From: Jiangella endophytica
Lineage (GTDB): Bacteria; Actinomycetota; Actinomycetes; Jiangellales; Jiangellaceae
DNA length: 64,000 bases
NCBI RefSeq assembly: GCF_003427025.1
Contig: NZ_QVAI01000014.1
Span: 156,979 to 220,978, forward strand
Direction: 5' to 3'
This document shows, in pieces, positions 25,400-33,430 of this stretch. Position numbers and translations under genes: made by a program. Positions within the stretch are counted from its first letter, which is position 1, and each line of letters starts with the position of its first letter. A model generated the notes under the pieces. It did no database searches. It worked only from the letters and a program-made list of their open reading frames with translations, and was not told the origin of the DNA.

Positions 25400-28300
25400 G
25401 TGCGTTTCGGGGTGCTCGGGCCGCTGGAGGTCACCACGGCCGACGGCGTCCCGGTGCGGGTCCCGGAGGCGAAGATCCGGCTGCTGCTCGCGGTCCTGCT
25501 GGCGCACCGTGGCCGCGCCGTCTCCGCCGACCGCCTCGTCGACGCGTTGTGGGCGGACGCACCGCCGGCCCGCCCGCTCGGCGCGCTGCAGACCAAGGTG
25601 TCGCTGCTGCGGCGGACGATCGGCGCCGGACTGGTGACGTACCGGCCCGCGGGCTACCAGCTGCACGCGCCCGCCGAGGACGTCGACGCGGGACGGTTCG
25701 CGGCGCTGGTCGGACGGGCCCGGGCGCACGACGATCCCGGCGCACGCTCGGCACTGCTCGGTACGGCGCTGGAACTCTGGCGCGGACCGGCGTTCGCCGA
25801 GGTCGCCGACGCGGGGGCACTGGCGCCGGCGATCCGGCAACTGGAGGAACTCCGGCTGGTGACGGTCGAGGAGTGGGCCGAGGCGCGTTTGGAGGTGGCC
25901 GGCGATGCGGCGGCATACGGCGCGTTGGCCGGCGAGCTGGTGCGGTGGGTGGGTGCGGAGCCGCTACGCGAACGGCTCCGGGCGGCGCAGGTGCGAGCGC
26001 TCTACGGCGCGGGCCGGCAGGTCGACGCACTGGCGAGCCTGGCCGACCTGCGTGAGCGGCTGGCCGACGAGCTCGGGGTGGACCCGTCGCCGGAGCTGCT
26101 GCGGCTGCAGGCCGCGGTCCTCGCCCAGGACCCCGACCTGACCCGTGCCCGGCCGCACCGCCGCACGTCGTCCGCGGGCAACCTGCCGGCACCGCTCACG
26201 CCCCTGGTCGGACGAGCGGCGGCGATCGAGGACGCCGCCCGGACGCTCGCGCAACACCGGCTGGTGACGTTGACCGGCCCGGGCGGGGTCGGCAAGACCC
26301 GGCTCGGCGTCGAGGTCGCCGGCCGGACGGGGCTGCGCGACGGCGCCTGGCTGGTCGAGCTGGCCGGCCTGCGTCCGGCCGGCCGGACGGACGGCGCACC
26401 GGACGGAGCGGCGGCGTGGGACGCCATCGCGGAGTCGATCGCCGGCGTCCTCCAGGTGCGCGCCGATGCCGGACCCGACCCCGTCACCCGGCTGGCCGCG
26501 GCATTGCACACGCGCGAGCTGCTCCTGGTGCTGGACAACTGCGAGCACCTGGGCGACGCCGCCGCCGAGGTCGCCGCACGGCTGCTGCGCGCCGCCCCCG
26601 CGATCCGCGTCCTCGCCACCAGCCAGCTCCCGCTCGGCCTGCCCGGCGAGGTCGTCCTGCCCGTCGCGCCGCTGGACCCCTCCACCGACGCCGCCGAGCT
26701 CTTCCTGGCCCGGGCCGCGGCCGCCGCGCCCGGCCACGAGCTGGACCGCGGCACCGTCGCCGAGATCTGCCGGCGGCTGGACGGCCTGCCGCTGGCGCTG
26801 GAGCTGGCCGCGACCCGCGTCCGGGCCCTCGGCGAGCGCGATCTGCTGGCCCGGCTGGACCACCGGTTCGAGCTGCTCGCCGCGCATCGCGGCGGGCCGG
26901 AGCGGCAGCGGACGCTGCGAGCGGTGATCGACTGGAGCTGGGAACTGCTCACCGAGCCGGAACGGACGGTGCTGCGCCGGCTCGCGGTTCCCGCCGACGG
27001 GTGCGACCTCACCGGGGCCGAAACGATCGCCGCCGCCGGCGACGACGTACGACCGACGGCCGTCGCCGGACTACTGAGCCAGCTGGTGGACCGGTCGCTG
27101 CTCACCGTCGTGCCGTCACCGGCCGGGCCGCGCTACCGGCTGCTGGAGTCCGTCGCCGCGTACGCGGGCGAGCGGCTGAGCGCGGCGGGCGAGCTGGACG
27201 CCGTCCGGCGGCGGCACCGCGACCACCTCCTGACGCTCGCGACCCGCGCCGACGCCGGGCTGCGCGGCCCGGATCAGCGGTACTGGCTGGACGTCCTGGA
27301 CACGGAGTCGGCCAACCTGCGCGCTGTGCTCGACGACGCCGTGCGGGCCGGTGCCGCGGAGCCGGCGTTGCGGCTGGTCGACGCGCTGGGGTGGTACTGG
27401 TTCCTGCGCGGCCGGCTGAGCGAGGGACGGCGTTCGGCCGCTGCCGCGCTCGCCGTCGACGGCGCCGCCCCGGCCGGGTTGCGGGCGCGGGTGGACGTCT
27501 GGGCGGCCGGGTTCGCCGTCCAGCTCGGCGACGATCCGGCCATGGCCACGCACGCCGACGCCGTCCTGTCCGGGTTCGACGGCGACGATGCCGGGCTGGC
27601 CTGGGCACGGTGGTTCCTCAGCCTCGGGCTGGCCGGCGTCGGTGACCTGTCCGTGCACGTCCGGCGGGTGGCGGCGGCGCTGACGACGTTCCGCCGGCTC
27701 GGCGACCGCTGGGGGACGGCGGCCGCGCTCAGTCTGCGCGCCGATCTCGCCCGCCCGCTCGGCTCCGCGGACGCCGGGCTGCGGTCGGCCGAGGAGGCGG
27801 CCGCGCTCTTCCGTGAGCTGGGCGACCGCTGGGGACAGCTCCGGGTCACCGACACCCTGGCCGGCCGCGCCGAGATCCGCGGCGACTACGAACGCGCCGC
27901 CGTCCTGCACGAGGAGGGCGTGCGCATCGCGACCGAGCTGGGCCTGGCGACCGACCTGTCCGCACAGCTGGCCGGCCTCGGCCGGATCGCCCTGCTGCGC
28001 GGCGACCTCGCGGCCGCCGACGACCTGCACGAGCAGGCCAGGCTGCTCGCCGCCCGGCACGCGCACCGGCGGGGCGAGCAGTTCGCCGAGATCGGGCTCG
28101 CGTTGTCGGCCCGGCGGCAGGGCCGGCTGGACGACGCCGAACGGCACCTGCGCGCCTGGCTGGACTGGTGCCTCGACGTCGACGGCGACATGGGCGCGGC
28201 GCTCATCCTGGCCGAGCTGGGCTTCGTCGCCGAACTGCGCGGCGACGCCGACGCCGCGCGGGTGCTGCACCTGGACGGCCTCGCGGCGGCGCGGTCGGCC

Positions 28301-28582
28301 GGTGACCCGCGTGCCGTCGCACTGGCGCTGGAGGGCCTCGCCGGAGTCCACGCGTCGACGGGCGACGGTGCCGGTGCGGCACGGCTGCTCGGCGCGGCGG
28401 CGGCCGCCCGCGAAGGGTCGGGTGTGCCATTGCCGCCGGCCGAACGCGGCGACGTCGACCGCATCGCCGCCGCGGCGGCCACGGTCGTCGGCCGCGACCG
28501 GTTCGACACGCAGTTCGCCGCCGGGCGCACGGTGCCGCCGCAGCACGCCTACCCACCGGCCGGCCCGCCCCGCACCCCCTGA
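25400..28582 (+). CDS. AfsR-like STAND regulator with TPR domain
   Basis: Transcriptional regulator of 1060 residues: winged helix (about 1-85, MRFGVLGPLEVTT), BTAD (about 95-245), NB-ARC ATPase with P-loop LTGPGGVGKTRL near residue 291 and Walker B-like LLLVLDNCEHL near 375. A winged-helix arm follows, then about 400 residues of TPR-like helices ending near 1020. Such proteins couple NTP-driven oligomerisation to activation of nearby genes. It starts at GTG 25400, divergent from the imine-reductase-like gene. It is a full-length relative of the shorter regulator at 17.4 kb. No clear ribosome site is seen. Confidence 0.88.
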   Translation: MRFGVLGPLEVTTADGVPVRVPEAKIRLLLAVLLAHRGRAVSADRLVDALWADAPPARPLGALQTKVSLLRRTIGAGLVTYRPAGYQLHAPAEDVDAGRFAALVGRARAHDDPGARSALLGTALELWRGPAFAEVADAGALAPAIRQLEELRLVTVEEWAEARLEVAGDAAAYGALAGELVRWVGAEPLRERLRAAQVRALYGAGRQVDALASLADLRERLADELGVDPSPELLRLQAAVLAQDPDLTRARPHRRTSSAGNLPAPLTPLVGRAAAIEDAARTLAQHRLVTLTGPGGVGKTRLGVEVAGRTGLRDGAWLVELAGLRPAGRTDGAPDGAAAWDAIAESIAGVLQVRADAGPDPVTRLAAALHTRELLLVLDNCEHLGDAAAEVAARLLRAAPAIRVLATSQLPLGLPGEVVLPVAPLDPSTDAAELFLARAAAAAPGHELDRGTVAEICRRLDGLPLALELAATRVRALGERDLLARLDHRFELLAAHRGGPERQRTLRAVIDWSWELLTEPERTVLRRLAVPADGCDLTGAETIAAAGDDVRPTAVAGLLSQLVDRSLLTVVPSPAGPRYRLLESVAAYAGERLSAAGELDAVRRRHRDHLLTLATRADAGLRGPDQRYWLDVLDTESANLRAVLDDAVRAGAAEPALRLVDALGWYWFLRGRLSEGRRSAAAALAVDGAAPAGLRARVDVWAAGFAVQLGDDPAMATHADAVLSGFDGDDAGLAWARWFLSLGLAGVGDLSVHVRRVAAALTTFRRLGDRWGTAAALSLRADLARPLGSADAGLRSAEEAAALFRELGDRWGQLRVTDTLAGRAEIRGDYERAAVLHEEGVRIATELGLATDLSAQLAGLGRIALLRGDLAAADDLHEQARLLAARHAHRRGEQFAEIGLALSARRQGRLDDAERHLRAWLDWCLDVDGDMGAALILAELGFVAELRGDADAARVLHLDGLAAARSAGDPRAVALALEGLAGVHASTGDGAGAARLLGAAAAAREGSGVPLPPAERGDVDRIAAAAATVVGRDRFDTQFAAGRTVPPQHAYPPAGPPRTP

Positions 28583-28667
28583 CGCCCGACCGGCCAGGAA
28601 CGCCGTCCCGCCGCAGCCGCGGCGCCGGCCACGTCCGGGCCCCACCACCGCCCAGCCGCGGCGCCGG

Positions 28668-29222
28668 TCAGGCCAGCCGCCGCCACAGCCCCGGGTAGTC
28701 GGTGACCAGCCCGTCGTCGTCCACCGTCAGGTCGGCGGAGAAGTCGCCGGACGAGTACCGGTAGACGTCCGGGCCCAGCCGCTCGTACCGCTGGTCCACC
28801 GCGTCCGCCGTCAGCCCCTTGTCGACCTGCACATAGACGATCCGCAGGTCGGCCGACTCCCCTGCCGCCAACCCCAGCCGGCGGATCGGCAGCGTGTTGG
28901 TGAACGGCGTCAGCGCGATGTCGACGTCGACGCAGCCGGCGAGATCGGCCCGCTCGGCGCCGTCGCCGTCGAACCAGCGGCCGTCCGCGCGGTGGTCCAG
29001 CACCAGGCCGGGCTCACCGTACGAGGCCAGCGTCAGCCGCCGCACCGTCCAGTCCGGGCCGGCCTCGATCGCGTACGCCAGCCGGGTCGGCCGCCCGTCC
29101 AGCGCGACGATCACGCCGTCGGCGCGCACCCCGTCGTCGTCGGCGCGAAGCACCAGGTGCTCGGTGGCCGGCCAGGCCAGCGCCGACCACATCAGCTCTC
29201 GCTCCAGGTTACCGGTCATCAT
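28668..29222 (-). CDS. DUF1089 putative glycolipid-binding protein
   Basis: Protein of 184 residues that fits the putative glycolipid-binding family (PF06475). Recognisable parts are the N-terminal WSALAWPATEHLVLR, the central GRWFDGDGAERADLAGCVDVD, and LTPFTNTLPIRRLGL. The family fold is a beta-barrel-like half shell with an assumed lipid role; it has no proven function. There is no signal peptide. Two consecutive ATG codons (29222 and 29219) are possible starts. It is divergent from the CGNR zinc-finger gene across 52 bases, a pairing that suggests control by that protein. Confidence 0.82.
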   Translation of the reverse strand: MMTGNLERELMWSALAWPATEHLVLRADDDGVRADGVIVALDGRPTRLAYAIEAGPDWTVRRLTLASYGEPGLVLDHRADGRWFDGDGAERADLAGCVDVDIALTPFTNTLPIRRLGLAAGESADLRIVYVQVDKGLTADAVDQRYERLGPDVYRYSSGDFSADLTVDDDGLVTDYPGLWRRLA

Positions 29223-29274
29223 GAACGCCAGTTAACAGCGTCCAGCCACTCGACGCAACCGGTAAACTAGTTGA

Positions 29275-29811
29275 ATGGTTAGCGTCGCGCAGGAAGCGCC
29301 CGGCGCGCTCGAGGCCGTCCGCGAGCTGCTGAACAGCTGGCTGATCCCCAACGACACCCGGCAGCCCGACGATCGCTTCGACGCCTGGGCCGCCGCGCAC
29401 GCCGTCCCGCCCGCCGATCACGCGGGCGTCCGGTGGCTGCGCGACGAGCTCCGCTCGGCCGTCGAGGGCAAGGCCGATCCGGACGCCGTCGTCACCGCGT
29501 GGATCGAGCGGACGGGCGTGCGGCCGCGCGTCAGCGGCGGGTCCCTGCGATTCCGGCACGACGGCGGCACCGCCGGCGACCTGCTGGTCGCCGTCGTGAC
29601 CGCCGTCGGCGACGGGACCTGGCGACGGCTCAAGACCTGCCCCGACTGCCGCTGGGCGTTCTACGACCACACCCGCAACGCCAGCAAGCGCTGGTGCCTC
29701 ATGAGCGCCGGCGGCCCGGACGGCCGGTCGTGCGGCAGCATCGCCAAGGTGCGCGCCTACCGGGCGCGTCAGGCCTCGGCACCGGGCATCGGCTCGTCCG
29801 ACGCCGGGTAA
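29275..29811 (+). CDS. CGNR zinc-finger / ABATE-domain regulator, variant motif
   Basis: Putative stress-type transcription factor of 178 residues. The N-terminal ABATE-like domain covers about residues 8-110. The C-terminal zinc finger has four cysteines: C122 and C125 (TCPDCRWAFYDHTRN), C141 (RWC) and C153. In the canonical motif the last Cys begins CGNR-x-K; here it reads CGSIAK, and an extra Gly/Pro-rich loop (SAGGPDGRS) separates the cysteines. An AACTAGTT palindrome (29265-29272) lies just before ATG 29275. The last 43 bases overlap the convergent SRPBCC gene. Confidence 0.82.
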   Translation: MVSVAQEAPGALEAVRELLNSWLIPNDTRQPDDRFDAWAAAHAVPPADHAGVRWLRDELRSAVEGKADPDAVVTAWIERTGVRPRVSGGSLRFRHDGGTAGDLLVAVVTAVGDGTWRRLKTCPDCRWAFYDHTRNASKRWCLMSAGGPDGRSCGSIAKVRAYRARQASAPGIGSSDAG

Positions 29812-30512
29812 CGCCGGCCCCACCACGCCGACCACCGCTCGTCCAGGCCGGCGTACGCGGCGTCGTCGAGGCCGAACGTGCTGAGCACGGCCATGGCCGA
29901 GCCGTTCGGCTTCTCGGCGCCGGGCGGCACGAACGCGACGACGAGCAGCCCCTCGCCCCACCCGTCGACGGTGAGCCCGAGCTGGTTGGCCGACCGGAAC
30001 CACACCACACCGGCGACGTCCTGGCCGACGAGCGTCGCGCGGTACGCCGACCCGGCCGGCATCGCCGCGATGTCGTCGAGGCCGAGCTCACCGAAGAGCT
30101 CCGGCGCACCGGCGACCGTCCCGGCGAAGAACGCGGTGCGCCGCGGCGCGTCCGGCTGGCGCTCCAGGTAGAAGCGCAGCTGCTGCAGGAACGTCGTCCA
30201 GCCCTCGGTGATGTCGTCGTAGTAGGCGTCCCACTCGGGGCTGACGCCACGCGGCGCCCTGGTCAACGTGACCCGCGTGCCGTCGCCGACCGCTTCGACG
30301 ACGATGTTGTCGCCCTCCTGCACGCCGAGCGTGCGGGCCGGCGCGTCCTCGGTGAAGCTCTGGAAGTAGATGAGGTCGATCTCCTCGTCCAGGCTCGGCG
30401 CGTCCCAGCCGTGCCAGTGCCTGATGCGGTCCTTCTCGCGCAGCGCGCGCCACACGTCGTCGACGGGCGCGGCGATGGTCACCTGGATGACGGGGCGCTC
30501 GTGGTCGTTCAT
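29769..30512 (-). CDS. SRPBCC/AHSA1-domain protein
   Basis: Protein of 247 residues. The N-terminal half is an AHSA1-like START domain (VIQVTIAAPVDDVWRALREKDRIRHWHGWD, given in outline; later EGDNIVVEAVGDGTRVTLTR and WTTFLQQLRFYLER). The second half (about 150-247) is a further SRPBCC-like or barrel region, so the protein may hold two such domains. Such proteins bind hydrophobic ligands; the ligand is unknown. Its ATG overlaps the ArsR stop as ATGA, the usual arrangement for ArsR/SRPBCC pairs, and its 3' end overlaps the convergent CGNR gene by 43 bases. Confidence 0.85.
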   Translation of the reverse strand: MNDHERPVIQVTIAAPVDDVWRALREKDRIRHWHGWDAPSLDEEIDLIYFQSFTEDAPARTLGVQEGDNIVVEAVGDGTRVTLTRAPRGVSPEWDAYYDDITEGWTTFLQQLRFYLERQPDAPRRTAFFAGTVAGAPELFGELGLDDIAAMPAGSAYRATLVGQDVAGVVWFRSANQLGLTVDGWGEGLLVVAFVPPGAEKPNGSAMAVLSTFGLDDAAYAGLDERWSAWWGRRYPASDEPMPGAEA

Positions 30513-31111
30513 GACTCGGTCTCCTCTGGGGTCTGTGCCGCCGGCGCCGGGTAGCCGCCCGCGACCAGTCGGTAGGGGCGGCCACCCTCGGCGTCGAACC
30601 GGGCGACGGCGTGACGGACCGCCTCGGTCAGCTCGTCGGTGAAGGCGTGCACGTCGCCGGGCTCGCCGAAGCGGACCTCGGCCTCGATGGTGAAGGTGAG
30701 CAGTCGCTTGCCGGACTCGTCGGCCCGCGCCTGCATGCGCGCGACGTCGCGGACCGTGTCGGCCGCGACACCGACCAGGTGTTCGGCCGCGTACTGGTCC
30801 CGCAACCGGGTGAAGCGGCCCCGTTCGCCGTCGACGGCCATGACGGCGGGATCGACGAGGACCGCACCCGGCTTGGCCCGCAGGATCCGCTCGACGCAGC
30901 CACGTCGCCTGCGCTCCTCGACCAGCTCGACCAGCCCGGCCGCCTCGAGCACGCGCAGGTGGTAGTTGACCCGCTGCCGCGGCAGCCCGAGCTCCGCGGC
31001 CAGCTGGGTGGCCGACGCCGGCTCGCGCAGCCTGGTCAGCAACTCGCGCCGCGGCGGGGCGAGCGCGACCCGCACCTCACCGGGCTCTTCGAGGTAGGTG
31101 ATCGCGGTCAT
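30509..31111 (-). CDS. ArsR-family winged-helix regulator
   Basis: DNA-binding regulator of 200 residues. The winged helix spans about residues 15-85 (LLTRLREPASATQLAAEL, RQRVNYHLRVLEAAGLVEL). The C-terminal part lacks the Cys cluster of metal-sensing ArsR proteins, so a small-molecule or non-metal input is more likely. The start is ATG 31111. Its stop overlaps the SRPBCC start by 4 bases, so both are made from one message. The inverted repeats 14-36 bases upstream suggest autoregulation. Confidence 0.87.
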   Translation of the reverse strand: MTAITYLEEPGEVRVALAPPRRELLTRLREPASATQLAAELGLPRQRVNYHLRVLEAAGLVELVEERRRRGCVERILRAKPGAVLVDPAVMAVDGERGRFTRLRDQYAAEHLVGVAADTVRDVARMQARADESGKRLLTFTIEAEVRFGEPGDVHAFTDELTEAVRHAVARFDAEGGRPYRLVAGGYPAPAAQTPEETES

Positions 31112-31124
31112 GCCGCCATCGTCG

Positions 31125-31147
31125 AATTGACAGTTCAATTTGTCAAT
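31125..31147 (-). promoter_or_regulatory. ArsR operator overlapping a promoter element
   Basis: Two overlapping inverted repeats: AATTGA-CAGT-TCAATT (31125-31140) and ATTGACA (31126-31132) paired with TGTCAAT (31141-31147). On the minus strand this places a TTGACA -35-like hexamer 30 bases upstream of the ArsR start. The block is AT-rich against a very GC-rich background, which makes chance unlikely. Confidence 0.75.
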
Positions 31148-31191
31148 ACGATCGCGGCCACCTTCTGCTGCTGTTGCCGAGGAAGGTGCGG

Positions 31192-31806
31192 TCAGCCGCC
31201 GGACAGGACGGCGCGGTCGGGGACGACCCGGCCGAGGCCGTGCAGCCACTCGTCCGGCGGATCGGGCCACCAGCGGCCGGAGCGCAGACCGGCGATCGCG
31301 TCGCGGACGGTCGCGACGTCGGCGGCGGCCGGCACGACGCGGTTCGGCGAGGCGCCCGCGAGCACCCCGAACCACCAGTGCCGCCGGGTCTCCGGGAGCG
31401 CGTCGGGATCGAGCACGACGTAGTAGTCGGGCAGCGCGGTGGCCTCGGTGCGCAGCGACCGCAGCGCCGCCTCGACCGCGACCTCCAGCGTCCCGGCCGG
31501 TGCCGTCCGGTCGAAGAACCCGGCCCAGGCGGCACCGACGGCGGCGAGCGGGTCGACGTCGTGCACGACGTAGGCGGCGTGCGACCGGGCGACGGCCGCG
31601 CGGACCCGCTGGTCGGCATCGTCACCAGGCGTTCGCGGCGAGTGTCGGTGCCCGCCCGCGACGTCGAGGCCCCTCCCAGCCGGGCGGGCAAGGTCGCCGC
31701 CGGCCCGGGCGACCGCCCGCACGTTCGCGAGCCCGTCCAGGCCGGCCACCACCCGGCTCGACTCGTCGCCGACGATGACCACCACCGTGCTGTTCGGCCG
31801 CGCCAC
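31192..31806 (-). CDS. conserved-looking protein of unknown function, with an inserted repeat
   Basis: Soluble protein of 204 residues from GTG 31806; I do not recognise the family. The start MARPNSTVVVIVGDE is a single beta strand, and later segments (AAYVVHDVDPLAAVGAAWAG, YYVVLDPDALPE) look like an alpha/beta fold without a nucleotide motif. Residues about 39-62 derive from a copy of the dispersed palindromic element. Removing 72 bases (31621-31692) joins RAGGD to DADQRVRAA in frame. The gene is divergent from a YciI-like gene with 20 bases between the starts. Confidence 0.6.
   Translation of the reverse strand: MARPNSTVVVIVGDESSRVVAGLDGLANVRAVARAGGDLARPAGRGLDVAGGHRHSPRTPGDDADQRVRAAVARSHAAYVVHDVDPLAAVGAAWAGFFDRTAPAGTLEVAVEAALRSLRTEATALPDYYVVLDPDALPETRRHWWFGVLAGASPNRVVPAAADVATVRDAIAGLRSGRWWPDPPDEWLHGLGRVVPDRAVLSGG
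31630..31692 (-). repeat. dispersed nested-palindrome element, copy 3, inside a gene
   Basis: Read on the minus strand it has outer arms CCCGCCC (31688-31682) and GGGCGGG (31657-31651), again exactly 24 bases apart, followed by CACCGACA. It also shares TCGCCGCGAACG with the flank of copy 2 (57454-57465). The inner 24 bases have diverged more than in copies 1 and 2. It lies within the coding region of the unknown protein at 31192-31806. Confidence 0.75.
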
Positions 31807-31826
31807 GGATCCAGTCTAGGAACCCT

Positions 31827-32198
31827 ATGCTGCCGCTCGTGAAGTACATGATGCTCATCTACGGGAACGACGAGACCTGGCAGCGCATCTACACCGGCTC
31901 CAAGGTCAACGAGGACGTCATGCGCGCGCACCGCGAGCTGACCGAGCAGCTCGTCGCGTCCGGCGAGTACGTCGCGTCGTCCGGGCTGACCGTCGAGGCG
32001 GCCCGGACGGTGCGGGTGCGCGACGGCGTACCGGCGGTCACCGACGGCCCGTTCACCGAGGCCAAAGAGGTGCTGGCCGGCTACTACCTGGTCGACTGCG
32101 CGAACGTGGAGCGGGCGACGCAGATCGCGGCGCGCATCCCGGAGGCCGCGCACGACCTCGTCGAGGTGCGCCGGGTGATGGACCCCGCCGACCTCTAG
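31827..32198 (+). CDS. YciI-like DGPF-domain protein
   Basis: Small dimeric ferredoxin-like-fold protein, 123 residues from ATG 31827, which has AGGA at a suitable distance; GTG 31839 would give the more usual start MKYMMLIYGN. The family motif is VTDGPFTEAKEVLAGYYLVD. DGPF proteins usually partner ECF42 sigma factors, but no sigma gene is adjacent here, so this is an orphan copy; a paired version is at 60.8 kb. Its stop codon directly abuts that of the convergent SDR gene, with no base between them. Confidence 0.85.
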   Translation: MLPLVKYMMLIYGNDETWQRIYTGSKVNEDVMRAHRELTEQLVASGEYVASSGLTVEAARTVRVRDGVPAVTDGPFTEAKEVLAGYYLVDCANVERATQIAARIPEAAHDLVEVRRVMDPADL

Positions 32199-32975
32199 TT
32201 ACGCCGGGGCCTCCGGGTCCAGGCCCAGCGCCGCGCGCCCGCCGTCGACCGGCACGGTGGCGCCGTTGACGAACGAGGCGTCGTCGGAGAGCAGGTGCGC
32301 GACGACGGCGGCGACCTCGTCGACGCGACCGACCCGCCCGATGGGGTGCAACTGGCGCAACTGCGCCTCGACCTCGGCGGCCGCCGACGGCGAGAGCCCG
32401 GCGAGGAACGTGTCGTAGCGCTCGGTGGCGACGGACCCCAGCGCGACGGCGTTGGCGCGGATGCCGCGGCCGCCGTACTCGACCGCCAGCGCCCTCGTCA
32501 GCCCTTCGATCGCCGCTTTGGCCGTGGCGTAAGGCAGCGAGCCGGGGACCGCACGCTGCGCCTGGTGCGACGACACGTTGACGATGGCGCCGCCCTGCCC
32601 GTGGGCGAGGAAGCGGCGCACCGCGGTGGTGCTGCCCACCACGACGGGGTCGAGGTTGAGCGCGATGAGCCGCGACGTCTCGGCCGCGTCGGTCGTGTGC
32701 ACCGACGCGTCGCGGAACACCGCCGCGTTGTTCACCCAGCCCGCCAGCGGCGCGGCCGACTCGGCGAGATCGGCGGCATGCCAGGCGACGCCGTCGTCGG
32801 ACGCGCTGCCGGCGACGGCCAGCGCCCGGGTGCCGGCCGGATGGTCGCGCAGCCAGCCGAGCGCCGTCGGGTCGAGGTCGAGGGCCACGACCGTGCCGCC
32901 GGTGGCGAGCAGCCGTTCCACGACGGCCCGGCCCACGCCGCGGCCGCCGCCGGTCACCACGAACGAGCGGTCCAT
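32199..32975 (-). CDS. short-chain dehydrogenase/reductase
   Basis: SDR of 258 residues with TGGGRGVG for cofactor binding near residue 8, NNAA near 83, and the catalytic Ser, Tyr and Lys in NVSSHQAQRAVPGSLPYATAK. The acidic residue after strand 2 (VVALDLD) fits NAD preference. The C-terminal motif VPVDGGRAALGL is typical of FabG-like enzymes. It is the last gene of a minus-strand series beginning with the HxlR regulator (34.7-35.2 kb), 18 bases after the deazaflavin-type gene. The substrate is unknown. Confidence 0.88.
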   Translation of the reverse strand: MDRSFVVTGGGRGVGRAVVERLLATGGTVVALDLDPTALGWLRDHPAGTRALAVAGSASDDGVAWHAADLAESAAPLAGWVNNAAVFRDASVHTTDAAETSRLIALNLDPVVVGSTTAVRRFLAHGQGGAIVNVSSHQAQRAVPGSLPYATAKAAIEGLTRALAVEYGGRGIRANAVALGSVATERYDTFLAGLSPSAAAEVEAQLRQLHPIGRVGRVDEVAAVVAHLLSDDASFVNGATVPVDGGRAALGLDPEAPA

Positions 32976-32993
32976 AACTCCACCCTCCCATGG

Positions 32994-33419
32994 TCACGGA
33001 GAGGGCGGCTCCAGGAACACGACGGGGATGACGCGGTCGGTGTTGGACTCGTAGACCCGGTAGCCCTTGTACGTGGCCAGGACGCGCGGCCACCAGAGCG
33101 CACGCTCGTCCGGGCCGGCCGTCCGCGCCCGGGCTCGCCACCGACGGCCGCGCACCTGCACGGTCACCTCGGGGTGCGCGACGAGGTTCGTGTACCACTG
33201 CGGATGCCGCGGCCGGCCGCCCCACGAGGCGATGACCACCAGGCGCTCGTCGTCGTGCAGATAGAGCAGCGGGACGGTGTGCCGCCGCCCCGTCCGCGAG
33301 CCCGTGGTGGTGAGCAGCAACATGTCGTTGCGCACGAGCCGCCGGCCCAGCACGCCGCGGCTGGACCGGTAGAGGGCGATGTGCAGGCGGGACAGCCGGC
33401 GGGCGGTGGTGTCGTGCAC
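32994..33419 (-). CDS. deazaflavin (F420)-dependent nitroreductase-family protein
   Basis: Protein of 141 residues in the DDN/FDOR split-barrel family. Recognisable pieces are LLLTTTGSRTGRRHTVPLLYL and VVIASWGGRPRHPQWYTNL, which form the F420 phosphate and deazaflavin site in known members, and VTVQVRGRRWRARART. Enzymes of this family reduce nitroaromatics, quinones or other small molecules with F420H2. It starts at GTG 33419, 11 bases after the FAD oxidoreductase stop, and is followed by the SDR, so all three may form one redox operon under HxlR control. Confidence 0.88.
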   Translation of the reverse strand: MHDTTARRLSRLHIALYRSSRGVLGRRLVRNDMLLLTTTGSRTGRRHTVPLLYLHDDERLVVIASWGGRPRHPQWYTNLVAHPEVTVQVRGRRWRARARTAGPDERALWWPRVLATYKGYRVYESNTDRVIPVVFLEPPSP

Positions 33420-33430
33420 GACGACTCCGG

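Noticed and set aside
31621..31695. Copy 3 of the palindromic element as a full insertion sequence with inverted ends
   Set aside because: Only 72 bases, no transposase, and no matching terminal repeats beyond the element's own arms; it is treated as a small repeat.
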